From: Arthrobacter echini
GTDB lineage: Bacteria > Actinomycetota > Actinomycetes > Actinomycetales > Micrococcaceae
Length of the DNA stretch: 64,000 nucleotides
Reading direction: 5' to 3'
Assembly: GCF_004803505.1 (NCBI RefSeq)
Contig: NZ_SSWH01000007.1
Coordinates: 124,001-188,000, forward strand
Below, piece by piece: positions 45,566-54,576 of this stretch. The notes under the pieces are model-generated. The model saw nothing but the letters and a program-made list of their open reading frames with translations. It ran no database searches and was not told the origin of the DNA. A program made the position numbers and the translations under genes. The stretch's first letter is position 1; every line of letters begins with the position of its first letter.

Positions 45566-46870
45566 TCAGAGCTCTCCGGGGTCACACTCGACGGGCGGGC
45601 CGGCAGGGCGGGTGACCTGTGCTATGCGCCAGGCAGTTCCGTCCCATTCCATCTGGTATCGATTCGTCCAGATGGAACACTCCTGGCCCTCGGGGCCGTC
45701 GGCGGCGGACTGCTCGGTACGTAGTTCCACATCAGCGAGGAGTACGTCCCCCTCACCGGTGACCTGCTCCAGCGTCAGCGTCCGCCAGTACGTCGTGAGA
45801 AGACCGCTCCGCCAGGTCTCGAGACCACCGAGCGACTCCTGGAGTTCCGGAGTGAACACCGCGAATGCTGTCTCGTAGGCGCCGTGGTTGATCGACTGGC
45901 CGTGGACGAGCAGGCTCTGGGCGATGTTCGTCGCCTGGTCATGGGTCGACTGCACATCGATGACGACGTCGGCGCTGGTGGATTCTTGTCCGCCGTCGCA
46001 GGTCTCGGGCGGAACGGGTACCGTGCGCTGCTGCCACTCGGTCGAGGCCTGGTAGGCGCGCGGCCCGGACACGGCGTAGGCCGTCCCCTCCGCGCTGAAG
46101 TCCTCTGCGGTCCCGGTCCCGAGCACCCAGGTTCGCTTCGCGCTCATTACTCCGGCGACCTCCCCGTCGATCGTGATCAACGGTCCACCACTGTTCCCCG
46201 GGTTCACGGCTGCATCTGTCTGGATGAGGGGCTGCGCGGTCCCGGAGGCGGTGGGGTCCACATTCAGGCCACTGACGGCACCACGGGTGAAGGTGAGATC
46301 GGCGCGCAAGGGGTAGCCGAGGGCCGCGACCTCCTCACCGACGGCGGGATCGGCGTCGGTGAACGAGAAGATATGGCCACTGAGGTCGGTGGTCGTTCTG
46401 AGCAGCGCGAGATCCGCCTCGGAATTGATACCGAGCACCTGCGCGCTCGTCACCTCACCGCCCACGGCGACGTTCAGTGCTGTGGCGCCCTCCACGACAT
46501 GTGCGGCGGTGACGATAAGATCGTCGTCGACCAGGAATCCCGTGCCCTGCCCTGCGGCGTCGCATGTGGTGACCGTGAGACGGGCGACTCCCGATTGCAC
46601 GGTTTCGACGGTCGCGGGCCAGGAAGGTGATGGAGGCGGAGGGAGTGAGGGCTCGGGGTCAGAAGGGACGGTGGTCTCGACGGGCGGTTGCGTCGTCGGC
46701 GGTGGAGCTGGTGTGGTCACCGGCGGCGGCGGCGGTGGTGGTGGTGGTGCCGTCGCCCCACCGGCCGGCGAAGGGCCGCCCGGCACGGTGATGCATGCAC
46801 TGGTGGTGCCGAGGACCAGGAGCCACACGGCGCCCATCTGCAGTCGCGTTCTGCCAGCATGATCCTTCAT
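45566..46870 (-). CDS. Trypsin-like serine protease lipoprotein (S1C/HtrA-like)
   Basis: 434 aa. Signal peptide with lipobox TSAC (residues ~23-26), then a Pro-rich, Thr-rich wall-spanning linker (nine Pro in a row at ~42-50). The protease domain contains the triad: His in VTAAHVVEG, Asp in EADLALLRT and Ser in AVNPGNSGGPLI. After ~320 a distinct C-terminal domain of NTF2-like appearance (SLGGLETWRSGLLTTYWRTLTLEQV and TNRYQMEWDGTAWRIAQV). No PDZ domain. Start ATG 46870 chosen by the signal peptide. Divergent from the formamidase-like gene. Confidence 0.9.
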   Translation of the reverse strand: MKDHAGRTRLQMGAVWLLVLGTTSACITVPGGPSPAGGATAPPPPPPPPPVTTPAPPPTTQPPVETTVPSDPEPSLPPPPSPSWPATVETVQSGVARLTVTTCDAAGQGTGFLVDDDLIVTAAHVVEGATALNVAVGGEVTSAQVLGINSEADLALLRTTTDLSGHIFSFTDADPAVGEEVAALGYPLRADLTFTRGAVSGLNVDPTASGTAQPLIQTDAAVNPGNSGGPLITIDGEVAGVMSAKRTWVLGTGTAEDFSAEGTAYAVSGPRAYQASTEWQQRTVPVPPETCDGGQESTSADVVIDVQSTHDQATNIAQSLLVHGQSINHGAYETAFAVFTPELQESLGGLETWRSGLLTTYWRTLTLEQVTGEGDVLLADVELRTEQSAADGPEGQECSIWTNRYQMEWDGTAWRIAQVTRPAGPPVECDPGEL

Positions 46871-46896
46871 GATGTCCTCGATTCCGGGCGCGGCCG

Positions 46897-46943
46897 ACCA
46901 CTTGTGATTACGGTCGCACCAAGAGGACACTGCCACAAGTGGT
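46897..46943. promoter_or_regulatory. Pair of inverted 10-bp half sites in a divergent promoter region
   Basis: ACCACTTGTG (46897-46906) and CACAAGTGGT (46934-46943) are exact inverted copies with 27 bp between. They lie between the protease and the formamidase-like gene, whose starts are 157 bp apart. Candidate operator for a dimer or for DNA looping; protein unknown. Confidence 0.45.
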
Positions 46944-47027
46944 TCGACTACTCGCTTTCGGGTGAACCTGAGCCGTGGGTACAGGTACCGTACGGAAGAA
47001 TGCCCTTCTCGAGCAGAAAGGATCCGT

Positions 47028-47975
47028 ATGAGAACACACCAGCTTCCCGCCGAGCAGTCGACGGCGGTCCAGGTCCTCTCGCGGGACACCTCGCCCGTCC
47101 TGCGGGTGGAACCCGGGGACCGCGTCGTGGTCGAATCTCTGGACGCCTGGGGCCATCTGGAACGGCAGGTGGCACCGGGGGAGCCGGGCAGCTACCGGTT
47201 CCCGGACCGGATCGGGCACGCGCTCACGGGGCCCATCGAGGTGGCGGGAGCCGAGCCGGGGGACACCCTCGCCGTCCACTTCGAATCGCTCGAACCGTAC
47301 GAGTGGGGGTGGACCGTCGCGAACCGGCAGGACGACGCCTTCCTGCGCGGTCTCGGGCTCGACGGCGCGGAACCGGCGTGGCTGCTCTGGGACCTCGACC
47401 GGAGGATGGGCTCGGGGACGAACCAGTTCGGACACAGTGTCCTGCTGTCCCCGTTCCTCGGCGTGGTGGGCCTGCCGCCGGCCGAGCCGGGGGAGCACTC
47501 CACGACGCCGCCCCGGACCGCCGGGGGCGGAAACATCGACTGCCGTGAGCTGACGGCGGGTTCCACGCTGTTCCTCCCGGTCACGGTGCCCGGCGCGCTG
47601 CTCCATCTCGGGGACGGGCATGCCGCTCAGGGCGACGGCGAGGTGGGCGGCACGGCGATCGAGTGCGGCATGACGACGACCTTCACCGTGGACCTCGTGC
47701 AGGATGCCCCGCTGGAGGTCATCCACGCCCTGACGCCCACCGCGCGCATCACCTTCGGCTTCGACGCCGACCTGAACCGCGCGACGTCGGAGGCACTCGG
47801 TGCGATGCTGACGTGGCTGCAGCAGCTGTACGGGCTGGAACGGAACACTGCGCTCGCCCTGGCGAGCTCCGTGGTGGATCTGCGCATCACGCAGATCGCC
47901 AACCGGACGTGGGGCGTGCATGCGGTTCTCGGGCTCGACGCCGTGCTGGAGAGCGGTGCCATCAACGCCGGCTGA
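47028..47975 (+). CDS. Acetamidase/formamidase family protein
   Basis: 315 aa. Family features: EPGDRVVVESLDAWGH, GPIEVAGAEPGDTLAVHFESLEP, the string LGDGHAAQGDGEVGGTAIEC with the catalytic Glu/His region, and C-terminal ASSVVDLRITQIANRTWGVHAVLGLDAVLE. These zinc-dependent enzymes release ammonia from short amides. ATG 47028 has GAAAGGATCC upstream. It stands alone between serA-linked genes and metG; possible role in ammonia supply. Not linked to the amidohydrolase operon at 28-32 kb. Confidence 0.93.
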   Translation: MRTHQLPAEQSTAVQVLSRDTSPVLRVEPGDRVVVESLDAWGHLERQVAPGEPGSYRFPDRIGHALTGPIEVAGAEPGDTLAVHFESLEPYEWGWTVANRQDDAFLRGLGLDGAEPAWLLWDLDRRMGSGTNQFGHSVLLSPFLGVVGLPPAEPGEHSTTPPRTAGGGNIDCRELTAGSTLFLPVTVPGALLHLGDGHAAQGDGEVGGTAIECGMTTTFTVDLVQDAPLEVIHALTPTARITFGFDADLNRATSEALGAMLTWLQQLYGLERNTALALASSVVDLRITQIANRTWGVHAVLGLDAVLESGAINAG

Positions 47976-48009
47976 GCGGCAGGCTTGGGCGAATGAGTGC
48001 CCACCGGGG

Positions 48010-48015
48010 TAATTT
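48010..48015 (+). promoter_or_regulatory. -10 box of metG (leaderless)
   Basis: TAATTT, 6 nt before GTG 48022. Confidence 0.55.
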
Positions 48016-48021
48016 CGTAGG

Positions 48022-49596
48022 GTGACCTCCCCAGCCGAGACGAAGCCCCCGTACTACCTCACCACGTCGATCTCCTACCCCAACGGCGTCCCGCACATCG
48101 GGCACGCCTACGAGACGATCGCCGCGGACGCCCTGGCCCGCTTCAAGCGGCTCGACGGCTATGACGTGATGTACCTGACGGGTACCGACGAGCACGGCCT
48201 GAAGATGCAGCAGGCCGCCGATCGCGAGGGGATCCCCGTCCGTGAGCTGGCCGCACGCAACGCCCTGGCGTTCCGGAGGATGAACGACGTCGTCGGCACC
48301 TCCTACGACCGGTTCATCCGCACCACGGACGAGGACCACTACGCGGCCGCAACGCAGATCTGGAAGCGTATGGAAGCTGCCGGTGATCTCTACCTCGACA
48401 CCTACGCCGGCTGGTACTCGGTGCGGGACGAGGCGTTCTGGCCCGAGGACGAGACCGAGGTCCGTGAGGACGGTGTGCGGTACGCGAGCCAGACCGACAC
48501 CGAGGTCACCTGGACCGAGGAGGAGAGCTACTTCTTCCGGCTCTCCGCCTACCAGCAGAAGCTGCTGGACCTCTATGCGGCGGAGCCGGAATTCTGTGCC
48601 CCGCAGTCCCGCTTCAACGAGGTCATCTCCTTCGTGCAGCGCGGCCTCGAGGATCTCTCCGTCAGCCGCACCACGTTCGACTGGGGTGTGCCCGTACCGG
48701 GCAATGACAGGCACGTCATGTATGTGTGGGTGGACGCGCTCACCAACTACCTGACCGGTGTGGGTTTCCCCGACACGGACTCGGAGGCGTTCCGCAGGTT
48801 CTGGCCGGCCGATCTCCACGTGATCGGCAAGGACATCTCCCGCTTCCACGCCGTCTACTGGCCCGCCTTCCTGATGTCCGCCGGGCTCGAGCTCCCGGGA
48901 CGCGTCATGATCCACGGACACCTGAACAACCGCGGCGTGAAGATGTCCAAGTCGCTCGGCAACACCGTGGCACCCGAGGACTGGGTGGAGCAGTACGGTC
49001 TGGACCAGACCCGCTTCTTCCTGCTCCGCGAGATCCCCTTCGGGGCGGACGGCTCCTACAGTCACGAGGCGATCGTGGGCCGCATGAATGCCGACCTCGC
49101 GAACAATTTCGGCAATCTCGCCCAGCGGTCGCTGTCGATGGTGGCCAAGAACTGCGACGGCGTCGTACCCGCACCCGGGGACCTGGAACCTGCGGACACG
49201 GGGATCCTCGAGAAGGCCCACGCCCTGCTGGAGACGAGCCGCGCCGCCTACGAGCGCCAGGAGTTCTCCCGGGCGCTGGAAGCCGTGTGGCTCGTGCTCG
49301 GGGACACCAACGCGTACTTCGCGGAACAGCAGCCCTGGGTGCTGCGCAAGACCGATCCCGAGCGGATGCGGACCGTGCTCTACGTGACCCTGGAGGTCCT
49401 GAGAGTCGTCGCGATCCTCTCACAGCCCGTCATGCCCACCGGCGCCGGCCGCATCCTCACACTGCTGGGTCAGGGGACAGGGGAGAATGCCGAGGCTCGA
49501 TCCTTCGACGCCCTCGGTCGGCGGATCGAGCCGGGAACGCCCCTGCCCGCACCGAGCCCGGTGTTCCCGAAGTACGAGGAACCAGCCGAGGGCTGA
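48022..49596 (+). CDS. metG: Methionyl-tRNA synthetase
   Basis: 524 aa. Charges tRNA-Met. Class I signatures: HIGH at PNGVPHIGHAYETI and KMSKS at GVKMSKSLGN; YLTGTDEHGLKMQQAA and KDISRFHAVYWPAFL are typical. The zinc-knuckle Cys residues are missing, which is usual for the short MetG2/MetRS2 form. GTG 48022 is supported by a -10 box at 48010-48015 (leaderless). Ends convergent with the next gene. Confidence 0.97.
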   Translation: MTSPAETKPPYYLTTSISYPNGVPHIGHAYETIAADALARFKRLDGYDVMYLTGTDEHGLKMQQAADREGIPVRELAARNALAFRRMNDVVGTSYDRFIRTTDEDHYAAATQIWKRMEAAGDLYLDTYAGWYSVRDEAFWPEDETEVREDGVRYASQTDTEVTWTEEESYFFRLSAYQQKLLDLYAAEPEFCAPQSRFNEVISFVQRGLEDLSVSRTTFDWGVPVPGNDRHVMYVWVDALTNYLTGVGFPDTDSEAFRRFWPADLHVIGKDISRFHAVYWPAFLMSAGLELPGRVMIHGHLNNRGVKMSKSLGNTVAPEDWVEQYGLDQTRFFLLREIPFGADGSYSHEAIVGRMNADLANNFGNLAQRSLSMVAKNCDGVVPAPGDLEPADTGILEKAHALLETSRAAYERQEFSRALEAVWLVLGDTNAYFAEQQPWVLRKTDPERMRTVLYVTLEVLRVVAILSQPVMPTGAGRILTLLGQGTGENAEARSFDALGRRIEPGTPLPAPSPVFPKYEEPAEG

Positions 49597-49642
49597 TCCG
49601 CTCCCGCGCAGCTGTGCCGACCGACCCTTGCCGACGTCGTTC

Positions 49643-50182
49643 TCAGCGCCGCCGGAAGCGATCGGCGGCAGTCGCCGTCATGATCCCTGCCACGAGCTCC
49701 TGCTGGCCCCGGCAGTCTGCGAGCGAGCGCTCGATCGCGGCATGACCCGGAACGCCCTCACCCGCCCGCGCCCAGTCCTCCAGCGGCACGGCGAGCAGGG
49801 TCAGCCACAGGGCCTCCTTGCCCTTGAGCACGGAGAGCAGTGATTCGAGTTCCAGCTGGGCTCCGCCGCTCGCCGTCCGTCGACGGGGATTGAGCGGATT
49901 GCGTGCGGAGACCAGCGCCATGACGCGCGCGAGAGACTGCTTGGGCAGGCTCGGCCGGTGTCCCAGCGCCTTGATGAGCCGCTTGAGCATCGCCCGCTCC
50001 TCACGGACGGTCATCCGCAGCCGGCCGAAGTCCGCCTCGTACTGTGTACCCGTCCACGAGCTGTGGGCGGCGTCGAAGAGGCGGATGCCGTTCGAGGCAC
50101 CCATGAGGTGCAGATCGAGATACGGGTAGAGCGTCGAGGGGTCGAACCGTGCTGCTGGCGTGCGCTCCGTGTCCGGCGTCAT
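49643..50182 (-). CDS. Conserved hypothetical protein
   Basis: 179 aa, soluble, mainly helical with many His/Arg/Leu. YPYLDLHLMGASNGIRLFDAAHSSWTGTQYEADFGRLRMTVREERAMLKRLIKALGHRP is the best-ordered part (ferritin-like four-helix appearance) and resembles conserved actinobacterial hypotheticals, none of which I can name. ATG 50182 follows GGAAGGAACCCGCG. It lies 66 nt downstream of the large permease gene on the same strand, and may be the last gene of that operon. Confidence 0.8.
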   Translation of the reverse strand: MTPDTERTPAARFDPSTLYPYLDLHLMGASNGIRLFDAAHSSWTGTQYEADFGRLRMTVREERAMLKRLIKALGHRPSLPKQSLARVMALVSARNPLNPRRRTASGGAQLELESLLSVLKGKEALWLTLLAVPLEDWARAGEGVPGHAAIERSLADCRGQQELVAGIMTATAADRFRRR

Positions 50183-50248
50183 CGCGGGTTCCTTCCGTTC
50201 GTACCCAGCGCCGGGGTCGGCGGGAACCCGCAACGATACCGGGCGGCC

Positions 50249-52843
50249 TCACTCGGTCGCCAGTCCCGCCACCGGCGAGAGCCTCGCAGCGCGTCGGGCG
50301 GGGAGCACGGAGGCGAGCAGACCCGCAGCGACGGCGACTCCGAGCACCGCGATGAGCTGGCCCACCGGCACCGACACGCTCACGTCCGCGATCCCGCCGA
50401 GTGCCGATCGTGTCCCGAGCCAACCGTAGAGAATGCCGAGAACGCTGCCCAGCAACGCCGCGACGCCGGCGATGAGCACGGCCTCGACGGCAAGCATCCC
50501 GCGGAGCTGACCGCGCGTGAGGCCGAGTGCGCGCAGCAGGGAGTTCTCCCGCCGCCGTTCCAGCACGGACAGCGACAGCGTGTTGGCAACCCCGATCAGT
50601 GCGATCAGCACCGCCACCGCGAGCAGGCCGGTCACGATCAGCAGCATGACGTCGATGATCTCGTTGAAGGCGACCCGCTCGAGGGCGGCTCCACTCACCT
50701 GGTACTCCGGGACACCGGTGACGTCCACGATCCGGGACTGCACATCCCTCACTGCTTCGGTGTCCATCCCGGCGTCGAGCCCGAGCCAGAAGGAGCTCCC
50801 GACGTACGACGCGAGGGTTTGTGCTGCTGGTTGCTGATCCTCCGGAACAGGACCCGCGAGGTACGTCGCCAGGGCATCAGGCGGGGCACCACCGAGGCGC
50901 TCGGCGGTCGCCCTGCTGATGATCGGCACGAAGAACGCGGCATCTGTCGTGACCACGGGGAGGGCCGAGGGGCCGTCGCCGCCGTCGAGCACCACCTCCT
51001 GGTCGGTCCAGCCCTCAGGTGCCAGGACCACGCCGTCGGTGAGCTCCTTCCCCTCCGAGCGCAGAACACCCTCGAGAGCTGCGGGATCGGTCGCGTAGAC
51101 GAGTGACCCGCCGTCCTTCCTCGCGAGCATGACCGGCGTGAGTTCCACGACGCTCCGGACGCCGTCGATACCGAGCAGGACCGATGCCGTGTCCTCCGGT
51201 GAGGTGGTCGCAGCCGTCGTGCCCGGCATCACGACGGACGAGGCACCGATACCCGCGACCTCGAGATCGACGGTGTAGTTCCGGTCCAGTTCGGCGTCGA
51301 AGGTGGACCGCGCGCTCTGCCCGCCGACCATCACCATGGCCACGAGCGTGACACCGACCATCAGCGCCACCGACGACGCGGTGGTGCGGGCAGGGTTCCG
51401 TACGGCGTTGACGGCGGCCAGGGTACCGGGGACACCCAGCGGACGGGCGATCCGGCCGACAGCGGCGACACTCGCAGGCACGAAGAACGGTGCCAGCAGG
51501 ACGACGCCGAGGAAGGACGACGCGCCGCCTGCGACCGCCGGGACCAGTGAGGCCCTGAGTGCCCCGACGGCGAGCAGTGCCACACCTGCGCCGAGGATCA
51601 CCAGTCCTGTTGCGAGGCGGACCCGCCCACTCCTGCTCCGGACGGCCACGGGATCGCTGGGGCGCAGGGCGGCGAGCGGCGCCACGCGGGTAGCAGCGCG
51701 CGCCGGCAGGAGGGCGGCCAGGAGCGTGACGGACACCCCCACGGCCACTCCGACGAGGGCGGCGGCCGGAGGGACGGCCAGCACCGCGAAGGAACCGAAC
51801 TCGGTCTGCCTGGCCAGCCCCACGAGCCCGGCCATGACACCGACGGCGAGAAGGACGCCGAGCACCGAGCCGACCAGACCCACCAGGGCCGCCTCGATGA
51901 GTACCGACGAGCGGATCTGCCGTCGGTCGGCGCCGACGCACCGCAGGAGGGCGAGCTCACGCGTGCGCTGGGCCACGAGGACCGAGAAGGTGTTCGAGAT
52001 GACGAGACCGGCGACGAGGACGGCCACGGCGGCGAATGCGAGGAGGATCAGGGTCAGTGCATCGTCACCACCGGAGAGCTGCGCCACGTCGGCGAGTGTC
52101 TGCTCCTCCGCCGTGCGTACCACGAGGTCGGCAGTCCCAGCGGTGGAGGTGCCGGCCAGGACAGAGGAGATCTCCAGGGCCACCGCACCGGTGTCGGCGG
52201 CAGGGTCGAGGGCGAGCTGGACATTCTGCAGGATGGTCTCTCCGCCGTTCAGTGCGCGGATGACCGATTCGGCGGCGAGGATCTGCATGCCGCCGGCGAG
52301 TCGCGGATCGGCACTCGGCTCGATCAGCCCCGTCACCAGCAGATCCGACGACACCGTGTCGGACCCTGTAGCCCCGGCCATGCCGCCGCGATCGAGAGCT
52401 ATCACATCGCCCGGTACCACCTCCAGGCGCGCTGCCGAGGCGGCATCGAGCGCCACCTCGTCGGGCTGCGACGGGTAGGAGCCACTCGTGACCACGGCGG
52501 GTTCGAGGCCGTCCGGAGCCGTGCCGGTCAGGACCGCGAAGGACGTCGTCGAGCCGGTGCTGATCCGGCCGTAGCCGCGCTCGAGACCGTGGACGCCCTC
52601 GACCCCGTCGACGGCGGCGAGTTCCTCGACCACCCCGGCGGGTACGTAGGGTGTGTCCTCACCGGTGACGACCAGGTCGGCTCTCGCGTACGAGGCGCCG
52701 ATGCTCTGACCGAGGCTTGCGTTCGTGGTGGCACCGACCATGAGGGTGGCGGAGAGGAAGGCGACGCCGAGCATGACGGCGATGCCGACGGCGATGAAAC
52801 GCCGGGCGTGCACCCGAACCTGTGCCAGTGCCAGCTGCAGCAT
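50249..52843 (-). CDS. ABC transporter permease, FtsX/MacB-like with two FtsX domains
   Basis: 864 aa. Ten TM helices in the usual layout: one N-terminal helix (~16-36), a large MacB-type extracytoplasmic domain, a first FtsX block at ~260-400, a linking TM pair, a second extracytoplasmic domain and a final FtsX block (~730-850) ending in VLPARRAARLSPVAGLA. It starts one base after the ATPase stop. With the ATPase it probably moves lipoproteins, peptides or lipids, or senses antibiotics (BceAB-like systems), rather than importing small solutes. Confidence 0.92.
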   Translation of the reverse strand: MLQLALAQVRVHARRFIAVGIAVMLGVAFLSATLMVGATTNASLGQSIGASYARADLVVTGEDTPYVPAGVVEELAAVDGVEGVHGLERGYGRISTGSTTSFAVLTGTAPDGLEPAVVTSGSYPSQPDEVALDAASAARLEVVPGDVIALDRGGMAGATGSDTVSSDLLVTGLIEPSADPRLAGGMQILAAESVIRALNGGETILQNVQLALDPAADTGAVALEISSVLAGTSTAGTADLVVRTAEEQTLADVAQLSGGDDALTLILLAFAAVAVLVAGLVISNTFSVLVAQRTRELALLRCVGADRRQIRSSVLIEAALVGLVGSVLGVLLAVGVMAGLVGLARQTEFGSFAVLAVPPAAALVGVAVGVSVTLLAALLPARAATRVAPLAALRPSDPVAVRSRSGRVRLATGLVILGAGVALLAVGALRASLVPAVAGGASSFLGVVLLAPFFVPASVAAVGRIARPLGVPGTLAAVNAVRNPARTTASSVALMVGVTLVAMVMVGGQSARSTFDAELDRNYTVDLEVAGIGASSVVMPGTTAATTSPEDTASVLLGIDGVRSVVELTPVMLARKDGGSLVYATDPAALEGVLRSEGKELTDGVVLAPEGWTDQEVVLDGGDGPSALPVVTTDAAFFVPIISRATAERLGGAPPDALATYLAGPVPEDQQPAAQTLASYVGSSFWLGLDAGMDTEAVRDVQSRIVDVTGVPEYQVSGAALERVAFNEIIDVMLLIVTGLLAVAVLIALIGVANTLSLSVLERRRENSLLRALGLTRGQLRGMLAVEAVLIAGVAALLGSVLGILYGWLGTRSALGGIADVSVSVPVGQLIAVLGVAVAAGLLASVLPARRAARLSPVAGLATE

Positions 52844-52844
52844 C

Positions 52845-53621
52845 TCAGCTCCCCAGTTTCGCGAGCGCCTGCAGGATCGCCTCCGGGGAGGAACGCTCGA
52901 GTTCGCCGACGAGGGCTCCGTCCTTGAGCAGGACCACACGGTCCGCATATGCTGCGGCCACGGGATCATGGGTGACCATGACGATGCTGCGGCCCATCTC
53001 GCGGCAGCTGCGCCGCAGCAGCGAGAGCACCTCGGCGCCCGTCGCGGAATCCAGGTTGCCGGTGGGCTCGTCGCCGAAGATGACATCCGGTCGGGTCAGG
53101 AGTGCCCGGGCGACGGCGACGCGCTGCTGCTGGCCACCGGAGAGCTCGTGCGGGCGGTGTGAGAGCCGGTCGAGCAGCCCCAGCGAGGAGGAGATCTCCT
53201 GCAGCCAGCCCTCGTCGACCGCGGTGCCCGCGAGGGTGACGGGCAGCGTGATGTTCTGCTTCGCCGTCAGGGTTGGCACGAGATTGAAGGCCTGGAAGAC
53301 GAAGCCCACCCGCTCGCGCCGCAGCCGGGTCAGCTCGGCGTCGGGCAGATCCGTGATCTCCGTACCGCCGATCCAGAGCCTGCCCGCATCGATGTTGTCC
53401 AGCCCCGCGAGGCAGTGCATGAGCGTGGACTTGCCCGAGCCGGAAGGGCCCATGATCGCGGTGAAGCGCGCCCGCTCGAAGTCGAGGGATATCTCGTGCA
53501 GGGCACGCACGGCGGTGTCGCCACGCCCGTAGCTCTTGGAGACGCCGCGGGCGGACAGAGCGGCCGAGGTGGCGTCGACCGGGAGCGGCTGCTGCGCTGG
53601 GCTGTTCGTGGAAGTGGTCAT
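52845..53621 (-). CDS. ABC transporter ATPase, MacB/LolD type
   Basis: 258 aa. Walker A IMGPSGSGKSTLMHCLAGLD, signature ELSGGQQQRVAVARALL, Walker B PDVIFGDEPTGNLD and the H-loop VMVTHDPVAAAYAD. The DEPTGNLD string marks the LolD/MacB/BceA-like subclass that couples ATP hydrolysis to an FtsX-type permease. Preceded by 131 bp of non-coding DNA after the response regulator and followed immediately by the permease. Confidence 0.96.
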   Translation of the reverse strand: MTTSTNSPAQQPLPVDATSAALSARGVSKSYGRGDTAVRALHEISLDFERARFTAIMGPSGSGKSTLMHCLAGLDNIDAGRLWIGGTEITDLPDAELTRLRRERVGFVFQAFNLVPTLTAKQNITLPVTLAGTAVDEGWLQEISSSLGLLDRLSHRPHELSGGQQQRVAVARALLTRPDVIFGDEPTGNLDSATGAEVLSLLRRSCREMGRSIVMVTHDPVAAAYADRVVLLKDGALVGELERSSPEAILQALAKLGS

Positions 53622-53752
53622 GGTCCCACGCTATGGCCGCCGGCCACTCCTGGAATCGGCGCAGGGACCCGGATCCAGGCCGGCTTTCCTCATCCCACGG
53701 AATGAGCGACGCCGGGCCCGGTATCCGTCGGTGGGACGGGTCCGCCCGGTGC

Positions 53753-54526
53753 TCAGGGGCGGACGACGCCGGTCTCGTACGCCATCACGACGGCCTGGAC
53801 GCGATCACGGGCCCGAAGCTTCGCGAGGATATGGCTGACGTGCGTCTTCACGGTGGCCTCGGAGAGATACAGCCTCGTCGCGATCTCCGGATTGGACAGA
53901 CCGCGGGCGATGAGTTCGAAGACCTCGTGCTCGCGGGAGGTCAGGCGCTCGACGGCCGCCTGGTGGGTGTCCTGGCCGGGGGAGGGACGGCGTAGCAGTG
54001 GCGCCACGTGGTCCAGGAGGCGGCGAGTGGTGGACGGCGCGATGACGGCGTCGCCCCGATGGACCGTCCTGATGGCCTCGAGCAGTTCCTCGGGTGGCGC
54101 GTCCTTGAGGAGGAATCCGCTGGCTCCTGCCTGGATGGCAGCCAGAGCGTACTCATCGAGGTCGAAGGTGGTCAGGACCACGATGCGCGGTGCGATGGCG
54201 GGCTGACCGCGGTCCGCCGACGTGTGGCTCGCGAGGATCTGCCGGGTGGCCTCGATGCCGTCCATGCCCGGCATGCGCACGTCCATCATGACGACGTCGG
54301 CGTGCGTCACGGTGAGCGCTTTCACCGCGTCCTGGCCGTCCGCGGCCTCACTGACCACCTCGAGATCGGGCTGGGAATTGATGAGCATCGCGAAGCCGCT
54401 GCGCACCAGGTGCTGATCGTCGACGATCGCCACCCGGATCGGGGGAGGTGTCGGGATGTGCTCGAGGTCCGGCGACAGCCCGGCGTCGGACTCATGCCGC
54501 CGAGCGGTGTTCCTGGTGCTGTCCAC
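53753..54526 (-). CDS. NarL/FixJ family response regulator
   Basis: 257 aa. Receiver domain: VAIVDDQHLVRSGFAML (acidic pair) and the phospho-acceptor Asp in VVMMDVRMPGMDGIEATRQIL; Thr in VVLTTFD and Lys in FLLKDAPPEELLEA. LuxR-type HTH at the C-terminus: LTSREHEVFELIARGLSNPEIATRLYLSEATVKTHV. GTG 54526 is in frame; the ATG two bases earlier is not. A ~30-residue disordered N-terminal tail precedes the receiver. Partner of the kinase upstream; probably controls the ABC genes downstream. Confidence 0.96.
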   Translation of the reverse strand: MDSTRNTARRHESDAGLSPDLEHIPTPPPIRVAIVDDQHLVRSGFAMLINSQPDLEVVSEAADGQDAVKALTVTHADVVMMDVRMPGMDGIEATRQILASHTSADRGQPAIAPRIVVLTTFDLDEYALAAIQAGASGFLLKDAPPEELLEAIRTVHRGDAVIAPSTTRRLLDHVAPLLRRPSPGQDTHQAAVERLTSREHEVFELIARGLSNPEIATRLYLSEATVKTHVSHILAKLRARDRVQAVVMAYETGVVRP

Positions 54527-54576
54527 ATCGGTCCGTTCTCTGAGGTGTGGTGCGTGCTCGGTGAGGGTCCGGGCAG

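Noticed and set aside
50184-50231. 9-bp inverted repeat GCGGGTTCC/GGAACCCGC before the conserved hypothetical gene
   Set aside because: The loop is ~30 nt and the left arm is made mostly by the ribosome site of that gene; too weak to call an operator or terminator.
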